A stretch of DNA of 64,000 nucleotides from Telmatactis stephensoni (Eukaryota; Cnidaria; Anthozoa; Actiniaria; Isophelliidae): contig JALIZF010001512.1 of NCBI GenBank assembly GCA_029948255.1, positions 124,001 through 188,000 on the forward strand, written 5' to 3'. Of the stretch, positions 1 through 10,400 are shown piece by piece (the stretch's first letter is position 1; each line of letters begins with the position of its first letter). The position numbers and the translations under genes were made by a program. The notes under the pieces were generated by a model. It was not told the origin of the DNA. It worked only from the letters and a program-made list of their open reading frames with translations, and made no database searches.

Positions 1-512
1 GCCCTTGCACGTATATCTTTTTCTAGCATCACTTGAGATGTTCAGTTCAAACTCTGGTTGAATGACTAAACGAACTCTTCCATCATAAACATCAAAATTT
101 CTTTTGGCTGCAATTTCTTTTAATTTAGGGTAATACTCAATGTCTATAAGAAGATCCATGTCTGAATCATAAGGGATCACATCCCCTGTTCGCAAAGCTC
201 CCAGTAATGTTCCACAAGTTAGCACATATCCAATGCCATTTTTCTTGGCTATCTCTGTCCATTCTTTAAAAAGTGGTAGTAAGTCCTTGCGCCACGGATT
301 TTTACGACAGCCCTTTTCACCATAAACATATGACCAGGAATGTGAAACTGAGAGAGGAATAACTGATAGCTGTGGCAAGATTCTTTTTGTTAATGAAATA
401 CTTGATTGCTTAGCTGCAGGATTTCTTTTCGATACAACATGTTCTTCTTGTTTGACCAATATTTGGCTTGACACATGACTTACAAATGTGCCTGATACAA
501 GAGGATGTTTTC
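1..512 (-). CDS. LicD-family gene, exon 2 (LicD catalytic core, truncated by window edge)
   Basis: Open for 170 codons without a stop. The acceptor is at 513-515 (minus-strand CAG after a T-rich tract). The encoded segment carries the CGTLLGALRTGD loop and the Asp-Ser-Asp-Met-Asp cluster, then a beta-rich stretch (RVRLVIQPEFELN). No start codon is needed because the phase matches the upstream anchor exon. The domain must continue to the left of position 1. Confidence 0.85.
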
Positions 513-3500
513 CTGACAGAGGAAAAAAACATAATTATATTATATATACATAATAGTGTTGACTCAGTAGTAATTTCTTCTCAGCAACATTGCAGAGTGT
601 CCAAATTGGTACTGAGATGTCAGGCATAAGTACGTAACAAGCACCAAAGGCCAACCTGCTGTAGACCTGGAGCATCATCCCTCAGAAAATTTTGAAATCC
701 GGAGGCCTGAAAACACCATTATTTCAAGAGCTTTTTTGACAAATATTTCTGACTAAAAATACTTGGTAAATTTATCGTCATCTCAGACTTGCTTCCTAAA
801 AAAATGCTATTGCCAGCGGTGGATCTAGAATATTTTAAAGGGGGGGGGGCACCATTTTACAAAACATGTTGGTGTGGGTTTAGCAGCCTTAACCCCCCCC
901 CCCCCCCTCTAAAGTAAATGATAACATTGCAGGGCTGTAGCAAGCAATGAAATTTTGAATGGCTAAAAACCTAGTATACTATGACTATTCTTTTTCGCAA
1001 ACATAGCGAGCGCGAAATTTGAGCTAAGGCACGTCAATTTGATTAATAATTACGATAAAACCACTAACCAACAAACATTTAGAAAGTAAAGCTTTGGGAA
1101 AGTATATTGTCCTATACGTTTAGACAGAAGATATATAGAGTGTGTGAGAGAGAAAGATAAAAAATATGGAAGGCCCAACTGAAAAGGGGGGAGCACCAGT
1201 CCCCCCCCCCCTTCCAATTTCAAACTTGAAAATTTCTGTCTTGAAAATTTCTGACTTCAAAACTTCTGACTTGAAAATTTCCAATTTCAAAAATTTTAAA
1301 ATACAGTTTTTAAGACAATTTTCTTGGACATTTTTTCCTGTTTTTACATATTCTCAATTTTTATGAGTTCTAGGCTTATTCTTAAAAAATGCTCTAGCTT
1401 GTGATCTTATAGTTAACATCATTATCTTTAGCTCTAGCAAATCAAATCAAATTCTGAGAGAGTGTTTGCAAGATATCATTGATGAAAGATTTTGACTGTA
1501 AAAATCAAGCACAAACAAAAGAATTGTTTGAATCTCCTACAGTTTAAAGGAAAAAGCATATAGAACCTAATTTTTGATCTCAAATTGTTGTAAGGATATC
1601 AAACTCCTCTACTGAAAGAGATGAGAGAGATTGCATTGATCAATATCAAGAAAAGTGAGCCAAACTCATGTATATTAATGTGCTGACTTTGCTTCTGTTG
1701 TCGAAAATTTGCTCTGTTACATTAACTCCAATATTCAAAGATCTCTTTGATAAATATTGTTTAAAAATTTGTATGGTTTAGTTTAGGTAATAGGTGATGT
1801 TATATAGCATTTTCAAATCCATTGAATTTTCTTAAGGCTGTCAAACACCAGCCTAGAATCAGTATATTTTAAAATTGGATTCAGTGGTTGGCAACTCATT
1901 GATGCATGAAGCAGCTCTTGTTTTAGTTTGTCATGTTGTCATGTATTCTAGCACCTGATGCAAATTCTGGAATATTGAAGGTCAACTAGCAGTGTTCGTC
2001 ACACAACGCACAGGAGATAGACAAGAAACATTTGATATGTCAGAGAAAGCAGTGTACTTTCGTAAGTTTAGGGGAACAGTTCTGCTAACGTGGATACACC
2101 AGCAGTTTTCTGCTCGCAGCACTTCACTTTCTATTAGAAATAGTATATACAAAGTATTGATCCTACATGGACACCTACTAATCCTGTTACAACACAATCT
2201 GCTGTTGGTATAGAAATAGAACAGTGCAAGTAGTAAGAAAACAGTTTCCATTGACACTTACTGCTGCCAAGACAATACATTGATCCCAGGGTGATACTGA
2301 GACTAGAGTTGAAAAGCAAACGAAAACATTTTGAGTACGAACTGCCGCCTGAAACAGCCTGAAACTGGCCGTGAGTCGAGCAGCCGCTTGTTTGTCTATC
2401 AGCACAGGAGAGAATGTGGAAATAAGCAGGAAACAAAAACGGCAATTTGACTCAACTTTTCTTTATATTTTTAATATCTGATCAAAATGCAAAGTTAACA
2501 TGTTTCATTTTTGTAAAATCTAGTGTGATTTATTGATTGACTGTACACTTTGAGATGCATATTGTGAATTAAACACCTCGGATACTGATAAAATGAGATA
2601 TTTATATACATTGTATGTAATGGAATTATATTTATCAATTCGTTTGATCTAAAGGCGCTGTTACACGGTGCAATTTTTCTTGCAACTTGCAATGCAACGC
2701 CGTTGCGTTGCAAGTTGCAGAAGAGATTGCGTGTGTAACACCCTTATCTGCAACTTGCAATGCATCGTTGCAAGTTGCAGAAAAAGTTAAACGAGTTTCT
2801 ACTTTTCGCAACGTTGCGAAGCACGTTGCAGCGTGTAACATCTATCCAGCAACCTGCAATGCAATCCCTGTCGCAAATGACGAATCAGAACTTAAGGGAC
2901 CACGGATATATCTGGTTTTTCGAAGGTCAAGAAAGAGTTGCGTTGCGAGTTGCAAAGAGAATTGCGAGCGTCTGACATCTTGACAGCAACTTGCAATGCT
3001 CTGCTTTTGTCAGCATTGCATTGCAAGTTGCAAGAAAAATTGCATCGTGTAACAGCGCCTTAAAGCGTCGAATACAGTAGATATTGGGACACCTTTGAGA
3101 CCTTTGACCGTGATGCAACGTACAATGAGTCTGATGCAACATCACGCAATACAGAAAACCAATTTTTGCTCCAAAAAGTGTCCAGTTTTATCAGTTTTAT
3201 AGTTTATCATACATTTTCAGCGATGAGTTCAGACTTTGGTTGTCACGCTACAATGAGTCCAATGCAACACAGGCAACCAATTTACATTTCATATAAAAGT
3301 ATGTGTGTTATTTATTGAAAAAAAGGCTTAAAATTGCTAGTAAAGGCTAAGGATTACATACAAGACTCTTCATGAAAGTAAAACAACTAAATGAGGGATG
3401 ACATTCAGCTCTCAATTGACCAAATCAAAATATGTTGGCAAATTTGAATAACTATTGTTCTGGAATGACTAGCCTTGTGTTCACGTGGAAACACAAAAGT

Positions 3501-4327
3501 GTTTTCAAAATAATTGTAAAACTTTGCAAAGTTCTGACTGGCAGCCAACTGACAGGACTCTCCACACAGCTGTGATTAAAGTCACATTTTGGTCATGTCA
3601 CGCAATGCAGTCACGTTTTAAATTCAAATGCTGTTTTTGTGGTAAAAAAAATTGAACATAGTTTTTCATTGTCTGATCATAGATGACGCCAAAAAATGTT
3701 CAAAACTTTGCAGTGGAACCACAAGCGTAAGTTTTGAACATTTTTGATCAATAAGAGGACAGACAATGAAAAACTTAATGTTTGATCGATTTGTTAAATG
3801 CAGCTGATAAAATAGCACCCTATATTTGGATTTCATGTGACGTCATCAAAAACTTACATGCTTCATTTAGATCACTATAAGCCCCGAGTTACGCTTAAAT
3901 GAGCGTATAGTGGGATTTCACGGCAGCCATGTTTATGGTCAAAAATAGAAGACCTTTTCTCCGAAGAGAAATGACGTATATTTGTCATTCGAAAACTTTC
4001 GATTGCCGCAAACATGGCTGCCGTGAAATCTGATACACCTCACTAACCTTCTAGATTTGACTTCAAAGGTTCAGTAGTCCCTCTGTATGACTGAAAGGAG
4101 CTCGACTTTGCCTTATGAATATATTCTTGTCGTGTAACCAGTTGAGGTAGTCTGTGTTTGGTCGATGGATGGCGGTGTTCCTGGAAGCCGTACTCAGTGC
4201 CTGCACCTTTCAACTTCTGAATTAATTCATCTTTTAAGAGAAACAAACAGAGAATCCCACAGCTAAATCCCCCCAAAAATACAAATCTTGCAACTGCTCG
4301 ACGGTGATAACAAATCATCATTGACAT
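1..4327 (-). CDS. LicD-family (fukutin-related-like) membrane enzyme gene, 3' part beyond window
   Basis: Two exons on the minus strand (4327-4048 and 512-<1) give a type II membrane protein of at least 264 residues. Residues 15-31 form a hydrophobic signal anchor after a short basic cytoplasmic end. Residues 32-180 look like a low-complexity stem. A LicD-type nucleotidyltransferase core starts near residue 185: a CGTLLGALRTGD segment, then PYDSDMDL, where D209, D211 and D213 fit the family's metal-binding acidic cluster. LicD proteins transfer phosphocholine, and animal relatives such as fukutin and FKRP transfer ribitol-phosphate in the Golgi, so a Golgi phosphosugar-transferase role is inferred. 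The phases agree exactly: exon 1 leaves one base and exon 2 starts with two. The true substrate and orthology are unknown. The gene runs off the left edge. Confidence 0.75.
814..1210 (-). mobile_element. Non-autonomous element with CAGYGGYGGATC terminus
   Basis: Begins CAGCGGTGGATCTAG, followed by a G run and a C run. Positions about 943-1206 are the reverse complement of 19222-19480, which lies inside another copy of this family. The right terminus is unclear, so this copy is truncated or degraded. Confidence 0.65.
1370..1830 (+). repeat. Dispersed repeat, copy A (matches 8284-8700)
   Basis: Shares long blocks with 8284-8700 in direct orientation: both contain a TTAGCTCTAGC block, an ATATCATTGATGA block and a TATTGTTTAAAAATT block in the same order. 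No coding sequence recognised; probably part of an old transposon. Confidence 0.6.
2653..3060. mobile_element. Harbinger-type MITE, 408 bp, TAA target duplication
   Basis: The ends are inverted copies (AGGCGCTGTTACACGGTGCA and its complement ending AACAGCGCCT), with further internal inverted GTTGCAAGTTGCA motifs. It is flanked by TAA at 2650-2652 and 3061-3063. A 3-bp TWA duplication is typical of PIF/Harbinger elements. It carries no transposase. Confidence 0.75.
3914..4030. mobile_element. Palindromic MITE next to LicD exon 1 donor
   Basis: Inverted ends GATTTCACGGCAGCCATGTT and AACATGGCTGCCGTGAAATC enclose about 80 bp. The element ends 18 bp from the last coding base of exon 1. Confidence 0.65.
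4048..4327 (-). CDS. LicD-family gene, exon 1 (signal anchor and stem)
   Basis: The ATG is at 4327-4325, with further in-frame Met codons at residues 3 and 4. The 93 codons encode YHRRAVAR, a 17-residue hydrophobic segment (FVFLGGFSCGILCLFLL), then a polar stem. The donor GTTAGT lies at 4047-4042, so the apparent stop a few bases on is intronic. A palindromic MITE (3914-4030) sits only 12 bp beyond the donor sequence. Confidence 0.7.
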
Positions 4328-5005
4328 TCTTTGTTAGTTCTCTTTGTTGAACCATGCCTACTACATGTATAGGGTCACTTCCATCTTTAGCTTGATGAGG
4401 CAACAACAAGGGGCAACACAGAAAACCCAACCTTGTTCCCAGGACCTTCTCTTCTCGCATTTTTAGCTCGTGGATTGCAAATCCAAGTTATTTAGCCTGT
4501 GACTACAGAATGCTTGACGAATTTCTTTCTTATTCAGATTTTTATTCCTTCTTGCGAATAGTAGATTGTCACGCCTGATGCGACACACTGTTTGTATCCC
4601 CTCTGTCCACACCGCGGACTCCCACCTTTTTCATGTTCCATATCTCATTTGTTATTCGTGTGTATTTTAGGGACCCTTCCGTTATTCTATTCATTAATTT
4701 TTATTTTATTTATTTATTATTTTTAATTACTTTTTGGTGACCGACTGACCCACCCCTGTGGGATCATTGGAGTTTGCAAACGAATAAAACGCCCTGAGGA
4801 TGTCTAAAAGCAAAAGCTTCAAGGCTTCAAGCTTCAAGGTCGCGAGAGCACTGCACCGGCGATCGAGAACGCCGTTGTTCACAAATAAAAGGCAAAATAA
4901 TGTTTTCAATATATATATTTCAGTTTAGTTTTAAAGTTTTAATATGCATTTGTCTGAAAATGTTTGGTCAAAATTTCCCGTCCTGAATTCTTGCGCGTTT
5001 CCTAA

Positions 5006-5299
5006 AGCCGGCGATACACGCTGCAATTTTTTCTCGCGCTGGCAATGCAATTTTTGGGGATTTTGTTGCAGAGAAAAATTGCAGCGTCTATCATCACTCT
5101 GCAACATTCAGTACGAGCGTGCAATGTTGCAGAGAAAAGTTCAAACTTTTGAATTTGCTGCAACAAATTTTCTGTTGCGAGACATCGTTGCCGCCTATGT
5201 TGCCAGACATGATACACTCGGTAATTTCGCTCTCGCAACAAAATCCCTAAAATTTCATTGCAAGCGCGAGAAAATATTGCAGTGTGTATATCGCCGGCT
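5006..5299. mobile_element. Harbinger-type MITE, 294 bp, TAA target duplication
   Basis: Terminal inverted repeat of about 60 bp beginning AGCCGGCGATACAC, matching the complement of the right end with small gaps. Flanked by TAA at 5003-5005 and 5300-5302. The frame at 4944-5330 is simply the element read through. Confidence 0.75.
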
Positions 5300-5445
5300 T
5301 AAATTACCACCGCAAGAGAACGCAAGCTAGGGGGCTTTCACTTCCTACTTCTTCCTATGACACAGGGGTATGAAGTTTGGATGAAGTGTGGGTGAGTTAA
5401 CAAATAATCTTTATTCAGGAAGCCTATTTCACATAGGTGTTTTCA

Positions 5446-5495
5446 AGAGAGCACAAATAAGAGAGGGAAACTTGTCAATGGGGTGCGAGGATACC
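5446..5495. mobile_element. Solo terminus of the CAAGAGAGC hAT-like family
   Basis: CAAGAGAGCACAAATAAGAG and the following AACTTGTCAATGGGG match the left terminus of the full element at 47286-47963. No partner terminus was found nearby. Confidence 0.55.
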
Positions 5496-5847
5496 CACGA
5501 AGCCTGCGCACGGTGAAGCATCACAGGAAGCCCAATGCCACGAACATCGCACAGACATCAATACTGAGTTTCGCTCTCTTAGTATTATGGTCTCTTGGTA
5601 CTCAGGCATTCAATCGAAAGCACTTACCAGAGCCCAAGATACTTTCGGCCTGCCTTCAGTCACATCGAGCATGCGTAGTAACATAATTTAACAATGTTCG
5701 AGTGAGTGAGTGAACATTTGCATATTCGACCCCTCACTACAGCTCGTGGATTTAACTTTGATTTCAATCAGTTTTGGGGGGGAGCTTCTTTCAAATCAAC
5801 CAATCACTGAACGAGTTCGTGAAAGCTCCACCCCGGAACAGGAAAGG

Positions 5848-6037
5848 TCTGGGATCCTCGCAAGCAAGGTTTGGTTAGTTTTAGGGCTAGTTTAGGCTAG
5901 TTTAGCGCTTTGTTTTTACAAAGTCTTCCCTAATACTAACCCTAAACCTAACCCAAGGTACTTGAGTGTTTATTTCTACAAAGCCTTCCCAAATACTAAC
6001 CCTAAACCTAACCAAACTTTGTTTGCGAGGATCCCAT
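5848..6037. repeat. Inverted-repeat element with TAACCCTAAACC blocks
   Basis: Ends TGGGATCCTCGCAAGCAAGG and its approximate complement at 6018-6037. Inside are two tandem near-copies of a block containing CTAACCCTAAACCTAACC (about 5935-5955 and 5995-6015). Confidence 0.6.
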
Positions 6038-6697
6038 CTAGCCACGACCATCAGAAAAGACCAAAATCTCACCCGACGTTGGAGGTCGCGATGCAACGAT
6101 TTTCGCTGTAAATTTAAAATATTACATTGACTTTGCTTGTCCATCTGACGCTGGTTTCGCTATGAATGGAAAATGCACGAGGTTTGGATTGTGTAGGATT
6201 TAGCTTCTCACCCTTTTTCCACTCTGTTTTTTTATTGAGATTTTTTTAAAAAGTGTAACTCGAGAAGGTATTTGTCGACTTTTAGAATCGAGTTACGGAA
6301 TGAGCGCAACTCGAAAATAAAGTTTCACTTACGTCATGTTCGAGTTTACATAACTCGACTTTCATTTCGACGATGTTTGTCATCGAGTTACGCAAAAATG
6401 TCAAAGTGGGCGTTGTTTCAGCAAAGTAACTCGGAAGTCTTGTAACTGGAAAATCGTAACTCGAACCTGGAAAATCGTAACTCATATTGGAGCAATGTTA
6501 AATGTACAGTAGATAATGCCACATTACAAATGATCCAATAATGTCATCGCTAGTTCAATGTTGAAAGTATAAAATGGTAATTTTTTCAGGAATATAATGT
6601 CATAGTATTTCACCCCATATTTATACCCCTTATTACATGTATTCCCAACTTCACACTTTAGGCTTTCTGCGTTCAAAGGAAAAAGGAAAAAGAAACA

Positions 6698-6810
6698 ACA
6701 ACAACAACAACAACAACAAATAGGAAGAACAAAAGAAAGGAAGGATGGAGGAAAGGAAGAAAGGAAGAAAGGAAGAAAGGAAGAAAGGAAGAAAGGAAGA
6801 AAGGAAAGTG
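6698..6810. repeat. Compound microsatellite (AAC)n and (GAAAGGAA)n
   Basis: An AAC trinucleotide run near 6698-6720 is followed by repeated GGAAGAAA units from about 6735 to 6810. Confidence 0.85.
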
Positions 6811-6884
6811 TCTTCACTAAATCACTGAAGGTAAACCTAAAAATTCAAACCAGTTTCTAAAATATCACCACAAACATTATCTTT

Positions 6885-7008
6885 CAAGACAAAGACAACG
6901 CTTAGGATTTGACGTTTCGAAGCCATCTAGACTTCATTTTCAAATTCTTGAAAATGAAGTCTAGATGGCTTCGAAACGTTGAATCCTAAGCGTTATCTTT
7001 ATCTTGAA
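6885..7008. mobile_element. Near-perfect palindrome (hairpin MITE)
   Basis: CATCTAGACTTCATTTTCAA and its complement TTGAAAATGAAGTCTAGATG meet at about 6955. The arms extend outward through ACGTTTCGAAGC to AACGCTTAGGATT. It begins 34 bp past the RHNO1 stop codon and so probably lies in the RHNO1 3' UTR. Confidence 0.7.
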
Positions 7009-7042
7009 TTCTATTTCTAAGTTATAAACATTATCATTTGCT

Positions 7043-7411
7043 TTAATCACTTTTTGACGTAGATGATATGTCTTTTCTTAATTTTCGCAGAACTACTGGA
7101 TATCCAGAATCCTCAGGAGTTTCATAGACAAGGACTGTCATTTGTTTTGGTTCAGGAGTAAACCAGTGTCTGTCTTTATCAAACAAAAAGTGTTCCTTAT
7201 CATTTATTATAGTTCCTGAATGACTATTTTCAGCTCTTGTTGGTTCTACTTTACTTGGACTTTGCAAGTTTTCTTCAAAATTCAAAGATGGAACAATCAA
7301 TCTCGTTTTCATAGGTTCATTGCTTTGTTTATGTTTACTTCTCTTGGTCTGTCTTTTTGAATCATCTTGAATAATTCCTGTTGTTGTATTTTGAGGGAAT
7401 TGAGGGGAAAT
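7043..7411 (-). CDS. RHNO1: RHNO1-like gene, exon 2
   Basis: The acceptor AG at 7413-7412 follows a pyrimidine-rich tract. The exon encodes residues 61-182 and ends at TAA (7045-7043). It holds ISPQF (61-65), a basic patch (79-88), VPSLNFE (100-106) and the conserved-looking VLVYETPED (153-161). Confidence 0.65.
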   Translation of the reverse strand: MSPQFPQNTTTGIIQDDSKRQTKRSKHKQSNEPMKTRLIVPSLNFEENLQSPSKVEPTRAENSHSGTIINDKEHFLFDKDRHWFTPEPKQMTVLVYETPEDSGYPVVLRKLRKDISSTSKSD

Positions 7412-10400
7412 CTTGACAAAGGAACAAAATCAATTAGACTTGTGCATGCATAAGGAGAAGGTGCTGCCTTTGTAATTACAACTGCAAATGGTTAGACCTT
7501 CACGTCTTCTCGGATAAGGACGTTAAACCGTAGGCCCCGTCTCAATTTATATATTGAGACGTTCCAGCAATAAGGCCGGCCTGCAGGATGAGCGTTGAAA
7601 ACTACTGGTGAATGAGGCCTTAAAATCATGTATTACAACCAGTAGTGGAGCTACTTTAGTGGGTGCTGGAATCTAACGAAGAAGAACGAAGAACGAAGAG
7701 CATAATAGTTCATAGTGTTAAGAGGGAGTGTACTGTAGGACTGGGGGAAGGGGGTGTCAAACTCAACCAAGCTAGCTTTTTACAGAATGGATGCACTTGT
7801 TTGGAAGGTTTTCCTATATTGGTTCAATGACATTAAGCAAAGAAGAGTAGAAAGTTAGCCTTCTGTGATGACACAAAGTATGGCTGTGTAGGAGACTAAA
7901 TCCACTGTTAAATCATTATTTGGTGTTTTATGGGGTTTTCTTTCTTTCTTTTTATGAGATGCTAGAATTATCAAATCATGGATGACATCTTCCAAGGCAG
8001 TGTAACCTTACAAAGGGCTCTGTCCCAAGGTCAAAACCCTATACCCATTTATTAGATGTTTGCATAGAGGCCCTATATAATGGGAAAGGGCAGGGTTGTC
8101 AAACACTACTTGTGACCAGGAGTATTGCTAGCTACTTTGAGGCTTTTGCCAGCTCAAAGTTACCAGGAAAAGCAATAAAATCAGCCAATCATAAAACTGC
8201 ATGCAGAAATTTTTTAAATAAATGCTTCTGCACAGGAGACCCAGCTTGGAAGTCTTTTATCAAGAACAAAACAGGTTTCCTGTTAGGCTTATTCTTGATA
8301 AATGCTCTTGTGATCTTGTAGTTAACATCATTGCCTTTAGCTCTAGCGAATTAAATCAAATTCTGAGAGAGCGTTTTCGAAATATCATTGATGAGAGATT
8401 TTAACTGCAAAAATCGAGTGTAAACAAAACAACTTTTTAAATCTCCTACAATTAAAAAGAAAGATATCAAATTTGGCTACTGAAGGAGACGAGAGAAATC
8501 ACATTAATTGATATCGAGAAAAGTGAGCCGAACTCATGTATATCAGGATATGCTGATTTTGCTTCTGTTGCCCAAATTTTGCTTTATTGTTACATAAACT
8601 GCAATATTTAAAGATCCCTTCAATAAATATTGTTTAAAAATTAGTATGGTTTAGTTTTGGTAAAAGGCAATATAATGTAGAGTTTTCAGATTTACTGAAT
8701 CTAAGGGTACTAAGGGTGTAATACTTAATATACTATCAGACTGCTCATGAACAAATACCGGTAGTTTTCACTCAAACACGACTGGTAGCTCTACTGAAAA
8801 ACTCAATTGAGCCACCTTAAAACAAATAGTGAACTTCAGATTTGACAACAGATACGAGATTGAGTACGAGTACGAGTTTTTAAATTGATCTTGTGTGGGA
8901 TGTTGATACTGAATCATAGCCAATTTTCCATTTCTTACAATTAATGTTTCAATCTATGTATAGGACTACGGTTCAGTATCAACAACTCACGCAAGGCCAA
9001 TTTCAAAACTCGTACTCGTACTCAACCTCGTACTCGTAGTCACATCTGAAGTTCGCTAATGTTGCTGTCAATGTTGTGACCTTCTTCAGCTGAAGAAGGT
9101 CACAGCATTGACTGAAACGTTGATTTTAAGTTAAGATAGACAACCAAATCCACACAATTATTTACCATGCCTGATTACACCATTTTCATTTAACTCTCCA
9201 CAACTTGAAACTTAATTAAAAGGTCTTCAAAGGCCTCAAATATAAAATAGGATCTCAGAACTCAGTAAACAATTTGAATGTCTGACTGAACCGACTTCAA
9301 GTCAGTGATTTTCAAATTTAAAAAATATATTTGAAGGTATATTTAAATGTTTAACTCAACATTAAAAACATGAAGTAAGTTTGTAGCTCTTGATGTGTAC
9401 TAAGAGTCTCATTTGAAGAAGGCCCAGTGCCTTAGGATAAACAGCTCTGAAGATGATTTTTACACGGGTCCCATCAACTGGAGGGACACTCAACTGGCTT
9501 TGTTTCAGCCCTTCTCTCCTTTTCTAAGGCAAGTGCATTACACTAGTACTTGGTGCTATCAAGTTACCACAGTACATTTATGTGATAAAGTTTCATCAAG
9601 GTTGTCACAGGAAACCCAAAGAGCTTTTAATTAGTTCATTTAATCCTTGATACAAGACTCCCAAGCCGGATCACCTGTGCCAATTTGTCATAAAGCATGT
9701 GCCATCTAATAACATTAATTCTCTAGTTACTTAAAATCTTTTTGACAACGCTGAAAGGGGCAGGGAGAGTGTTAAAGGGGCAGCTACTACCCAGGATACC
9801 CTTATATAATTATATATGAGGATAGCCTACAGCCTATTATAATGGCACATGCTTTATGACAAATTGGCACAGGGGATTGTAGCCAGCACTGGGGAAGGGG
9901 AGGGAAGGAGGACCTGCAATGACCCATAGTATTGTTCTGCCCTTCCCCTTCCTTAAATTCTCCAAAAATTACTGACTAAACCATTTATATACCCTTCCAA
10001 CTAAATCATAACAAAATTAATGATAATTGTTTACTTGTGAAACAATGAGGATTTAAAAACAATTGAGATTTAAATAATAATTTGGTATAAGGTTGTGGTG
10101 CTGTACGGAGCCCCTAAAGGGCCATATTGTTTTTTTTTCTGCTACTATTATATGTATATGTCGACATATATCTCGACTTTTGTCTTTTGCAAACGAGGTC
10201 GACTTATATGTTGACTTTTGAACTAGGTCGACTTATATGTTGACATATAAGTCGACCTAGTTCAAAAGTCGACATATAAGTCGGCATATAAGTCGACCTC
10301 ATTCGCAAAGACAAAAGTCGAGATATATGTCAACCTATATGTCGAGATATATGTCGACATATAAGTCGACCTAGTTCAAAAGTCGACATATATAAAGTCG

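Larger units (their letters stand above)
513..4047 (-). other. Intron 1 of the LicD-family gene
   Basis: 3.5 kb between matching-phase splice sites. It holds a GGATC-TIR element (814-1210), a dispersed repeat (1370-1830), a Harbinger-type MITE (2653-3060), a hairpin at about 3655-3775 and a palindromic MITE (3914-4030). Short open frames here, including those at 1982-2445, have no recognisable domain and no splice support. Confidence 0.6.
4328..7042. other. Intergenic region between LicD-family gene start and RHNO1 end
   Basis: 2.7 kb with no supported gene. It contains a Harbinger-type MITE (5006-5299), a solo hAT-like terminus (5446-5495), a GGATCC-bounded hairpin (5848-6037), an AACTCGA-rich stretch (6245-6485), microsatellites (6698-6810) and a palindrome (6885-7008). 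Any promoter for the LicD-family gene should lie just right of 4327; no clear core motif is visible. Confidence 0.6.

Noticed and set aside
4263..4460. 65-codon minus frame upstream of the LicD exon 1
   Set aside because: Different frame from the anchor exon, no domain; probably 5' UTR or promoter sequence.
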